Part shown: piece by piece, positions 1 through 11,400 of the stretch | Position numbering within the stretch: position 1 is the stretch's first letter | Layout: each line of letters begins with the position of its first letter | Assembly (NCBI GenBank): GCA_034440615.1 | Contig: JAOTOM010004358.1 | Location: 186,001-250,000 of the forward strand | Length of the DNA: 64,000 bases | Direction of reading: 5' to 3' | From: Ashinkailepas kermadecensis | Lineage: Eukaryota > Arthropoda > Thecostraca > Neolepadidae | Made by a program: the position numbers and the translations under genes | Notes under the pieces: model-generated | Seen by the model: only the letters and a program-made list of their open reading frames with translations | Told to the model about the DNA's origin: nothing | Database searches by the model: none

Positions 1-2320
1 GTCTGAGATGGCACCGTGCGTCGGCCTCCCGTCTGGTGGTCGGCCTCCCGTCTGGTGGTCGGGCTCCCGTCTGGTGGTCGGCCTCCCGTCTGAGATGGCA
101 CCGTGCGTCGGCAGGTGGTCGGGCTCCCGTCTGGTGGTCGGGCTCCCGTCTGGTGGTCGGCCTCCCGTCTGGTGGTCGGCCTCCCGTCTGAGATGGCACC
201 GTGCGTCGGCAGGTGGTCGGGCTCCCGTCTGGTGGTCGGGCTCCCGTCTGGTGGTCGGCCTCCCGTCTGGTGGTCGGCCTCCCGTCTGAGATGGCACCGT
301 GCGTCGGCAGGTGGTCGGCCTCCCGTCTGGTGGTCGGGCTCCCGTCTGGTGGTCGGGCTCCCGTCTGGTGGTCGGCCTCCCGTCTGAGATGGCACCGTGC
401 GTCGGCCTCCCGTCTGGTGGTCGGCCTCCCGTCTGGTGGTCGGGCTCCCGTCTGGTGGTCGGCCTCCCGTCTGAGATGGCACCGTGCGTCGGCAGGTGGT
501 CGGGCTCCCGTCTGGTGGTCGGGCTCCCGTCTGGTGGTCGGCCTCCCGTCTGGTGGTCGGCCTCCCGTCTGAGATGGCACCGTGCGTCGGCAGGTGGTCG
601 GGCTCCCGTCTGGTGGTCGGGCTCCCGTCTGGTGGTCGGCCTCCCGTCTGGTGGTCGGCCTCCCGTCTGAGATGGCACCGTGCGTCGGCAGGTGGTCGGC
701 CTCCCGTCTGGTGGTCGGGCTCCCGTCTGGTGGTCGGGCTCCCGTCTGGTGGTCGGCCTCCCGTCTGGTGGTCGGGCTCCCGTCTGGTGGTCGGGCTCCC
801 GTCTGGTGGTCGGCCTCCCGTCTGGTGGTCGGCCTCCCGTCTGAGATGGCACCGTGCGTCGGCAGGTGGTCGGCCTCCCGTCTGGTGGTCGGCCTCCCGT
901 CTGGTGGTCGGCCTCCCGTCTGAGATGGCACCGTGCGTCGGCAGGTGGTCGGGCTCCCGTCTGGTGGTCGGCCTCCCGTCTGGTGGTCGGGCTCCCGTCT
1001 GGTGGTCGGCCTCCCGTCTGGTGGTCGGCCTCCCGTCTGGTGGTCGGCCTCCCGTCTGAGATGGCACCGTGCGTCGGCAGGTGGTCGGGCTCCCGTCTGG
1101 TGGTCGGGCTCCCGTCTGGTGGTCGGGCTCCCGTCTGGTGGTCGGGCTCCCGTCTGGTGGTCGGGCTCCCGTCTGGTGGTCGGCCTCCCGTCTGGTGGTC
1201 GGCCTCCCGTCTGAGATGGCACCGTCTGGTGGTCGGCCTCCCGTCTGAGATGGCACCGTGCGTCGGCAGGTGGTCGGGCTCCCGTCTGGTGGTCGGGCTC
1301 CCGTCTGGTGGTCGGCCTCCCGTCTGGTGGTCGGGCTCCCGTCTGGTGGTCGGCCTCCCGTCTGGTGGTCGGGCTCCCGTCTGGTGGTCGGCCTCCCGTC
1401 TGAGATGGCACCGTGCGTCGGCAGGTGGTCGGGCTCCCGTCTGGTGGTCGGGCTCCCGTCTGGTGGTCGGGCTCCCGTCTGGTGGTCGGGCTCCCGTCTG
1501 GTGGTCGGCCTCCCGTCGGTTGGTCGGGCTCCCGTCTGGTGGTCGGCCTCCCGTCTGAGATGGCACCGTCTGGTGGTCGGCCTCCCGTCTGAGATGGCAC
1601 CGTGCGTCGGCAGGTGGTCGGGCTCCCGTCTGGTGGTCGGGCTCCCGTCTGGTGGTCGGGCTCCCGTCTGGTGGTCGGGCTCCCGTCTGGTGGTCGGCCT
1701 CCCGTCTGGTGGTCGGGCTCCCGTCTGGTGGTCGGCCTCCCGTCTGAGATGGCACCGTCTGGTGGTCGGCCTCCCGTCTGAGATGGCACCGTGCGTCGGC
1801 AGGTGGTCGGGCTCCCGTCTGGTGGTCGGCCTCCCGTCTGGTGGTCGGCCTCCCGTCTGGTGGTCGGCCTCCCGTCTGGTGGTCGGGCTCCCGTCTGGTG
1901 GTCGGCCTCCCGTCTGGTGGTCGGCCTCCCGTCTGAGATGGCACCGTGCGTCGGCAGGTGGTCGGGCTCCCGTCTGGTGGTCGGCCTCCCGTCTGGTGGT
2001 CGGGCTCCCGTCTGGTGGTCGGGCTCCCGTCTGGTGGTCGGCCTCCCGTCGGTTGGTCGGGCTCCCGTCTGGTGGTCGGCCTCCCGTCTGAGATGGCACC
2101 GTCTGGTGGTCGGCCTCCCGTCTGAGATGGCACCGTGCGTCGGCAGGTGGTCGGGCTCCCGTCTGGTGGTCGGGCTCCCGTCTGGTGGTCGGGCTCCCGT
2201 CTGGTGGTCGGCCTCCCGTCTGGTGGTCGGCCTCCCGTCTGGTGGTCGGGCTCCCGTCTGGTGGTCGGGCTCCCGTCTGGTGGTCGGCCTCCCGTCTGAG
2301 ATGGCACCGTGCGTCGGCAG
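1..2320. repeat. Compound 19/22-bp minisatellite abutting the RRM4 exon
   Basis: The array is built from a 19-bp unit (GGTGGTCGGSCTCCCGTCT, S = C or G) and an interspersed 22-bp unit (GAGATGGCACCGTGCGTCGGCA). Four 19-mers plus one 22-mer give a recurrent 98-bp higher-order period. It runs from the window edge to the splice acceptor of the next exon. Short fused units (accgtctgg) occur four times and a variant (cccgtcggttgg) twice. There are no + strand stops over long stretches, so repetitive open frames of up to 277 codons appear; I take these as artefacts. It is intronic sequence of spen. Confidence 0.95.
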
Positions 2321-2488
2321 GTGAAGCTGGGCTTCGGCCGCTCCATGTCCAGCAACTGTGTGTGGATCGACGGCGTGGCGGACGCCATCACCGATAAGTA
2401 CCTGGCGCGCCAGTTCAGCAAGTTCGGCAACGTCGTCGGCTGCGACATCAACCGCGCGCGCGGACACGCGCTCGTCTCGTTCGAAACG
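2321..2488 (+). CDS. spen exon (a): first half of RRM4
   Basis: 56 codons, phase 0 at both ends. It begins V-K-L-G-F-G directly after GCGTCGGCAG and ends at ACG before GTGAGC. RNP2-like CVWIDGV and RNP1-like GHALVSFE are visible, which is the beta1-alpha1-beta2-beta3 part of an RRM. The KLGFG lead-in followed by an asparagine-cysteine-valine-tryptophan strand is characteristic of the fourth Spen RRM. Its acceptor lies inside the last copy of the upstream minisatellite unit. Confidence 0.92.
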
Positions 2489-5400
2489 GTGAGCGATACC
2501 GCCAGTATCCGCTCCCCGACCCACACCCACACCAACACTGACGCCCACACCCACACCCACACCTACACCCACACCCACACCCACACCCACACCCACACCC
2601 ACACCTACACCTACACCTACACCCAGGCCTACACCTATACCACACCCACACCCACACCAACACTGACGCCCACACCCACACCCACACCTACACCTACACC
2701 CCAACCCACACCCAGACCTACACCTACACCACACCCACACACACACACACACTCCCAGACCTACACCCACACCTACATAAACACAAACACTAACGCCTGC
2801 ACCCACACCCACACCAACACCCACACAAACGTTCACGCCAACGCCTACACCTACATCCACACCATCACCAACACTGCGCCTACATGTACACCCACACAAA
2901 CACCACACCTACGCACCCACGGCCACTCCCACAACCACACCCCATGCTCGCACTAGTGTGACACGTGCTTTTGGTCGTTTCATGAATACCAGTAACTAAT
3001 TAACTAACTGGCTGAGTGGACCAATGACCCCGCATCAAGTGGCTGGTGGGATTATATTTGAAATTTCATGTCCACCCCTAAATATCTGGTCGATGCGCCA
3101 TTAGAGCTAGCTTTCATGATCTCATGACCAGGAGGTCCACAGACGTAGCTCTCGTCCCCATCGCTGGTCTTCTGCGGTATTTGTACTGAGTGACTGTCGC
3201 GGTATTTTGTCGGCCGGTCCGAGCGGGCTGTCTCGAGCCAGCCGTGTGGCGCGTCGTGACGCAGCGCCCGCGGCGGCCGTCACGCTGCCGTCACGTCACG
3301 TCACGGCCGGCTGACGGCGCCCACTCCGTCCACAGGCGTCGCCGGCACAGGTGGCCGTCATCGAGATGCGCGGCCGCGCGCTCGGCGGCAAGCGGCTGCA
3401 GATCGACTTCGCGTCGCGCGAGTGTCAGGACGCCTTCTTCGAGCACCTGGCCAAGCAGGCGCCCAAGTGGGACAGGTGCGTGGTCGGGCCGGCCGGAACC
3501 ACCGAGTAGGCTACGGCGCAGAACGTCGCATTGTGTTCATCATGCCATGTCTGACTTTGTCCTGTCATGCCATCATGTCATCATGCCATAGCTGACATTG
3601 CCGTCTTCCTGAGGGTATTGATCTTTAAGTTTGTCCGTTTTTTTTTGTTTTCAGTAAAAATGTGCACTCTTGGAATCAGTCAAATATTTCCACTTAACCT
3701 GTGACCTCACCAGCGACCGCCAGGTAAATAAAAAAAATAGTATCGATTAAAGGTTTGGGCTATCGAATGCTGCTTGAATCGGCGTAATGGGCTCATTGGT
3801 TGCAAAGATACAAGAGGGGGGGGGGCAAAAATACCCCGCCCGCAATGACTGGTGTGAGTGCGAATACCCCAGTAATTGCCGGGTTTGTCCGAGCGTTGTG
3901 CCACTGGTGACTGGCTGTGCACTGACGCGTCCCTCACCCCTTCACAGGGAGCCGGGTGGCTACCGGTTCGGCCAGCGGTACGATCGCGGCGCGCGCAGCT
4001 ACCGCGGCGGCCGGTACGTGCGGCGCGGCGGGCGCACGTTCGACTACGACGAGTTCGCGCGCGACCCGACCGCCGGCTACGACGACAGCTACGAGCAGGA
4101 GCTGCGCGAGTACTACTCGCAGCGGCACGGCGACGCCGAGTACCGGCGCGTGCTGGAGGCGGGAGGCGGCACCCCTTACTCACCGGCTCGCCACCGCTCG
4201 GCCGATCGCAGTCCGAGCGCCACCAGGACAGAGCGGCGCGCGCAGCTGCAGAGCGTGGTGACAGTTGGCCGGCCGGTGACAGCGCGCGCCGATGAGGAGC
4301 CGCGGCCGCCGGCAGTGCCGCAGGGCGGCTGCTCGGCAGACGAGGCCGGCGAGCGGCCGACCAAGCGGCCGCGGACCGCCGACCCGCTGGCCGAGCCGGC
4401 CGACCCGCGGCCGGCCGCCGGCAAGCGCGCCGCTGACCCGGACGCCACCGCCGGCGGCGGAAAGCCGATCGAGGTGCATGTGACGAGCCGACGCGGCTCG
4501 GACGTGAAGCGCGCCGACTCGCGGCGCGTCTCGGTCGACAGTGTGAAAATGGACGAGCCGGGGGAGGAGCGTGCCACGCGCGAAATCCCCCTGGAGCCGG
4601 TGTCGAAGCGGCGCCGTCGTTCCGCGGATGGCGACCCGCGGACCGACCGTGCCGCGGCGGCCGCCTCCTCAGCGGCGGCCGCCGACGACGACGGCCAGGG
4701 CACGCCGCTCTACGACGAGGTGGAGGAGCCGGCGGCGCTGAAGCCGCGAGGCCTACCCTCCGCCGCGCGCCTGCAGCCGATGGTTCTACCTCTACCCAAG
4801 TTTGCTCATCTCTTCATGACGGCGGCGCAGGCGCAGGCGCTCACCGTAACCTCCCCGGTGGCTACGCCTGCGGCGACGGGGCCGGCGGCGGCGGCGCCCG
4901 TGGCCGTGGCCGCGGTCGGGCCAGGGGCTCCGCGTGCGGCGGCGGCGGCCGCGCTCACCTCGCCGCCGGCGCTCATGTCGCCTCCCCGGCGGCCGTCCGT
5001 CGAGAAGCGGCCGGAACAAAGTACAAAAGCCGTCGGTCAGCAATCGCCTCGGGGCTCGGACTCGTCCGAGCACTCGCCGCTGCTGTCGCCCTCGCTCGAG
5101 GACCAGATACGCGCTCTCGACGAAAAGTACGAGAAGTGGTCTGGGTCGTCGCGCACGATCGGCTGCACCGTGTCCAGCGACTGTGTCGACCGTCTGAAGC
5201 GGCGTACGCGCATGCTGGACCTAGACCAAATCCGATCTCAGCCGTCGCCCATCATGCAGTCGCTGCTGGCGAAGCGTTCGGTGTTCGACGAGGACTCGAA
5301 GCGGCTGGAGAACTTTGGTAAGAAGTACGAGGCGAGGCCCATGGATCCGGCGGTGGCGTCCGAGCTGCGAACCAAGACGGTGGTGAGCGGCACAGGCGCC

Positions 5401-8400
5401 ATCACCGGCACACTCAGTGGCATGATCTCAAAAGTGTGCCGGCTGGCTCCGCTCACGTTGGCACCGGTTGCCACGCCGGCGCAGCCGCCGCCGCCGCCGC
5501 CGCGACTGCCGCCCGGCTCGCCGGTGTCGGCCGCCCTGACTGTGACCGCGACCATGACGGCGACGGTGCACGCGCAACCGTCTCCGACGCTGGCCACGCC
5601 AGTGGACGTGTCGCCGGCCTGCGCGGCGCGAACGGCACCGCTGGCGCGCATCTCCACCTCGTTGCCGCCGCCGCCGCCAGCCGGCCCCTACTCGCCGGTG
5701 ACGCCCGTTTCGGTGCTGGCGGCACCGGCTGCCGCCGACTCGCTGCAGCAGCCGGGGTCGGCCGGCACGCCGCTGCGGCGACCAGAGCCGAGCCGGCTGT
5801 CGGCGCGGCCGCCCGCTGCCGCCGCTGAACCCGGCTCTCCGTGCTGGGAGCCGGAGCTGGCGGAGCACGCTCAGGGAGACGGCGGCGGCGTGCTGGAGCC
5901 CGAGGTGCCCGCCAGCCTGCCCACGCCGCCCTGCTCGGTGACGGACCGCGCCAGCGTAGACAGCGTCAGCGACTGCACCGTCTCCAGCTCCACCGAGATC
6001 GGCGCCGACGACAAGAAGCTGGCAGAGTGCGCGTCTCCAACGACGCCGCTGCCCGAGGAGGCGCCACGGCCTGCCGAGCTGCCGGCCACAGGCGACGACC
6101 GTACCGTCACGCTGGCGGAGCCTATCATCTCATCGAGCTCGTCGCTTAGTCAGCAGTCGGCCGTCGAAAAGCCGGCACCGCCGTCAGACAAGGAGCAGCT
6201 GCTCAAGGGCCGGCTGCTTTCCGACGCTGACCTGTTGCGGGCCGTCATCCAGCCCAAGACGCCGCTGGATGGGCTCAGTGTGATGGAGCAGGTGATGACG
6301 GTCAAGACCGAGCACTTGATCACCGCTGGGGTGCCGACCAAGCTCGAGCCCGAGCACGTGATTGCGCCGCCGGAACCGCCGTCGGTGCCGGCACGGACAG
6401 CCAAGGTGAAGCGGGAGCACCCCGCCGGTGACCGACCACGCTCCGATAGTGTGTCGTCGCGCGGCGACCGCAAAGAGTCATCCAAGTCATCGCGCCGCGC
6501 CGGTGACCACCACCGGCGCGGCGACAAGGCGTCGTCTGAGCGGCCGTCCAAGGAGCGCGGCAAAGACCGGCGCGCACCCAAGGAGCCCAAGGAGGCGTCT
6601 CAGCGTGCAGCGCGCGACGAGGCTGCCAGCGCGGCGAGCAAGCGCCGTTTCAGCTCGCTCGAGGAGAGTGACGGATCGGCCGACTCGAAACACTCAAAGC
6701 ACCGGCACGAGCGACGAGCCGATGACGCGTCTTCCGCTCCGCCGAAGAAGCCAAAGCTCGGTTCTGTCTCGTCGACCATCTCATCGTCGAGCGTCGAACA
6801 CGACGCGACCAGTAAACCAGAGAAGACGCGCGACAGACTGCCGAGCTCCTCGTCGCACCGGCCCGACGAGGAGAAGGTGATGCGCGAGCCGAAGCGGTTG
6901 CACGAGTCGGCGAAGCGGAGCGATGAGAGGCACGAGAAGAAGGAGGACAAGTCAAAGTACAAAATATACAAGAAGGATAGCCATGCGCCGTCAGAGGAGA
7001 AGAGAGACGACACGGGCAGGGCGAGTGAACCCAGCAAGGCTGACGCGAAAAAGCCGGCGGACACCCACGATCGGGGCAAGCATCGAGCTGAGCGCTCGGA
7101 CAAAAACAACGAGCGTGCGAAGGGCAAATCTTCGGGTGGTCACGACAAGAAAAAGGATAGGCATGCGCCCAACAAAGACCGATCAGACAAGGAGCGAGAA
7201 GGCGCGGACAAAACATCAAAGGAGAGCAAGCGGGCGGATAAAGCGTCAGCCGGACGGAAAGCCTCCAAGCTGGTATATAGTTCAGACGGGGACAGTGACC
7301 ACGACGGGAAAACCAGGAAACCTAAAGAGAAAGAAATCGAGAAGCCGCATCCTGCGCCCTCTAAGGACAAGAGCCGAAGTAAAGACCAGGACAAGCGGCG
7401 GGAGAGGAAGCCGGTGGAGTCGTCCAAGAGCAGCGAATCCGCCGAGAAACGAGAAACGCCGAAGGTCGAGATAAAGATTGAGCCCGGTCTGGATATGCGA
7501 GAAGATCGTGCCTCCAGATCAGACTCTGAAAAGGCGCAGACGAGTGGTATTGAAAAGAAATCACCCCATCCGTCTCACCATCCGCTCCCCAAGGACAAGT
7601 CGAAATCCAAGAAGAAGTTGCACCACTTCGACAGCGACTCGGACTCAGAAACAAACGACGACGAGCCTCCAAAGAAGAATATTTTCGACGTGGTGCTAGA
7701 CGACGAACCTCCGTTCTTCAGTATGTATGACAAAGTGAAGAGGCAACGCGCTTGTCAGATCAAGAAAGTGGAAGAGCCGAAGACACCTGCGACCGGTGAA
7801 CCACCCATGCTGATGTCGAAGAAGAACAGCAGGTTCAAGGGTTCATTACGGACCAAGGACGATCGGAATAAGGCGTCTGGCGGTTTATCATCGGCCAGCG
7901 AGGACAGTGACAACGACATGGATCAGGCATTCTCGAAGAAGAAGCCGTTCGACAGCTCATCTGATGAAGAATCTGTGCACAAGAAGCCGCCCATTAAGGA
8001 GGAGCCGCGCATCGATGATTCACTTTCGGTGTGCACCGTCAAGTCGGCCAAGAAGGCGCGGGACACAGACAAAGTCAGGGTGTCCAAGCCCAAGCTGAAG
8101 GCGAAGCCGGTGCTGTCCGACCTCTCCGACGATGAGGTGAAGAAGGCGCCGCACGTGTCGTCGACGATGACAAAGAAGAACAAGAAGCTGCGCACGTCAG
8201 ATATCTACAGCGACGAGAGCGACTCGTCGGGCCCGCCCGTCCTTGAGCCGTCCGTCACCGTTTCCGAAGCGCTTAAGAAGGACACCAAGGCGCACCGACG
8301 ACGCGATCGGGACAAGCCGCGCCCGAAGCCGCGCGAGCACGCGTCCACAGACATTAGCTCGGCGGACGACTCTGCTTCACGTGCGCGTCGAGAGGCTCGC

Positions 8401-11400
8401 AAGGAACAGCCCGAGCGGCGGCGCGCGCGCTCGGGACACGCGGACGAGCGACGTCGGGACAAACGTGAGATTCAGAAGAAGGACGAGCGCATTGAGGCGA
8501 TATTTGGACCCATGTCAGACTCTGACACGGCAGCCAGTCCCGTGCCGCCGCCTGCACCACCGTCTGCTCCGCCGTCTGCCTCGCTGCCTGTCGCAGAGAA
8601 GGTAGACAAGTCGGCCGCGCCCTCTCCCGTGATGGCGGCCACTGCTAGTCCCACAGCCGTAGCGTCTTCGTCGCACGGCTTTGGTGCCGTCGGGTTCAAG
8701 GGCAAGCTTCAGGTGTCGGACATCTACGACTCGGATTCGGACATCGATCATCACCATCACCATCAACACGACGCACCGGCGGCCGGGAAGTCGCGCGCCG
8801 ACGACAGGAAGGAGCGTCGTGAATCCAAGGAACCGCTGCGATCCGCTGTCAAGAGGGAAGCTAAGCCGGTGCTGAACGAGTCGATCGAGAGATCGCCGGC
8901 GTTGAGTGCCGGTGCCGCGTCCGGCCCGGGCCCCAAGACGATCGAGTCGTCGCTCAAGTCGATCTTCGGCGACTTCGAAGACATGTCGTCGGACGGCGCG
9001 CCACCACGGATGTCGGCCGACGCGACGGAGGAGGCGCGGCCGGCGGTGACACCAGCGCCGCGTGCCGCCGCGCCACCGGCCGCCGCCGATGACGTGTTCC
9101 GCTTTAGCGATGAGAGCTCGGACGCGTTCGGCCGACCGCGCAAAGAGAAGAAAAAGAAGAAGAAGCGCGACAAGGACCGAGAGCGCAAAGACGGCGACCG
9201 GCGGCGCAGCGTCGACCTCGGCAAGGAGCTGTTCATTGATGTGCGCGGCTCTGAGCACGAGCGCGCCAGTCCGCGCATCCTGAGCCCGATCAACCGGCCC
9301 GGTTGCAGTCCGCGCCTCACTAGTCCGCACGAGCTTATCAGTCCGAAGACTCGTAAGTCACCCAAGCCGTGCTTATCACCCAAGCCGACGTACGTATCGC
9401 CGCGGGCAGCGGCCGCCGCCGCCGCCACCGAGGAGCGACGCAACAGTCTCGACCCGTTCGATCAGCTGCTGGAGTCGCGCTCCTTCAAGTCGCCCGGCCG
9501 GCACCCGTTCGAGCGGCTGCCGCGCTCGCCGGCGACGCTGAGTCCCGGCCGCGCCGTCGACGGAGAAGTGAGCGTACCAGTGCCTCCGCCAGCGACACCG
9601 GAGGCAACCGTCGTCGAGCCAGCGCGGCCCGACCCGATCGAACCGCCACCGCTGCCGCCCCCACCTCCACCACCGCCCCCACCACCGCCCCCACCGCCGC
9701 CTCCGCCGCCGCCGCCACCTCCTCCGCCTCCGCCGCCTCCGTCGTCGCCACCACCACTGCCGCCTCCGCCGCCGCCGCCACCGTCTCCGCCTCCTCCACC
9801 ACCACTACCACTACCACTACCACCACCACTACCACCACCACCACCACCACCACCACCACCACCACCACCACCATCATCATCACCGCCACCACCACCACCA
9901 CCACCACCACCGCCACCACCGCCACCGCTACCGCCACCGCTACCGCCACCACCGCTACCGCTACCTCCATCGCCGACCGCTGCCATCGGGCCGGTCACCA
10001 AATGGCCGGCACTGGTTCGGGAGGTGGCGGCCACGGTGGCGCGGACAGCAGAAGATCAGGTAGCTGCTGCGATACCGTCGGCGGCGACGAGCCCACCGCT
10101 AAAGATGGAGCAGCCGCTGCTGGCGCGAGAGGAGGCTAGTGCGAACCCCCTTGGCAGGGAGGAAACGGCAGCGGTTCGCGTGGCGCCTCCGCTGCCGCCG
10201 GCGCAGCGTCTGTCGACTGTGGCGTCGGCGGTGCCGTCGCTCGCCTCGGCACCGCCCCCGCTGCCACCATTGGTACTCGTGCAGCAGCCACCGCCGCCAC
10301 CGCCGCCACTACGACCGCCGCCCTCGCCGCCCCCGCCGCCTCTGCCGCCTCCGCCGCCGTCATCGCCGCCGCCTCCGCCTACAACTACACAGCCTCTGCC
10401 GCCTCCGTCGCTACTACCCTTAGCCGAGGACGTCACCCCACCAATGACCATAACCAAAGAGGAGAAAAAGTCACGCGCCGTCATCTCTCAGGTACAGTTG
10501 TAGCTTTTTTTAAATACAATTTTGTTGCAGTTTCATAATTTCTACCATTCTTACCTACCATTTACCATACCATCTACCATTTTAGTCTTGTGTTTCCACA
10601 TGCATTCAATTGTTTCCGCATTTGTATTGTGCTGGTGAGCGCATTACACGCATGTAATGTCATGACGACGCCTTGCTTTGTATTGTGCTGGTGAGCGCAT
10701 TACACGCATGTAATGTCATGACGACGCCTTGCTTTGTATTGTGCTGGTGAGCGCATTACACGCATGTAATGTCATGACGACGCCTTGCTTGAGTGATCGA
10801 ATTCGTGAGGTTCGAATCTCACAACCGACGGAATTTACCGAGTCCACCCGCGGCCAATCGGCGTGAGAGGTTGGCGACGCTATATAGCCTAGCGGTTGAA
10901 TGCGTCGTAAAAGAACCCAAGGTTCTTCTTCTGGAACTGTTTTGAAATTGTTTGCGTGTCATAATCTCGAAGGATTGGCTGGCCTGCTCAAATGTTTTTT
11001 CTTCTTCTTGTGATTGAAGGGGACACTTGATTTGCAACCTCGCAAGTATCACCATTAGCAACACGACATGAACATGTTAAACGGAGCCAATATAGCATTC
11101 ACTCACTGAGTGATGAGTGCTGTATAGCCGACGCGGTATACGCCCCCAAGCTGCGAATGGCCAACTGCAGGCTAATGTCACAGAATGCTGCACGTGTAAT
11201 AGAGGAACCTACATGTTCTTGTTTATTGTATTATTATATGGTGGTTGCAAAATTGTTAGCTCGTTGTTATAAGTTATGAAGTTCGTTAAAGGCGTTGCGG
11301 CCGCACCGGCTGCTCTAACTGGGGTTTTCTCTTACTTGAAGGCCAACTTATCTTTCGACTTCGCTCATAATTAGCATTGGTAATGGTCCACACTGTACTT

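Noticed and set aside
1..2320. CRISPR array or bacterial repeat locus
   Set aside because: Units are contiguous with no unique spacers, and the context is a spliced animal gene.
8..2397. Nested open frames of 70-277 codons in the 19/22-bp array
   Set aside because: They are frame shadows of a stop-poor tandem repeat, begin at the ATG in each 22-bp unit, and end wherever a variant unit adds a stop.
2309..2956. Single ORF running from the RRM4 exon into the ACCCAC repeat
   Set aside because: A good donor (ACG|GTGAGC) lies at 2489 and the conserved RRM continues in the exon at 3336.
3190..3591. 133-codon frame overlapping the second RRM4 exon
   Set aside because: Different frame from the conserved RRM residues. 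It is a GC-rich shadow.
9462..10034. Minus-strand poly-Gly and poly-Val proteins
   Set aside because: Reverse reading of the CCN proline tract. No independent evidence for an antisense gene.
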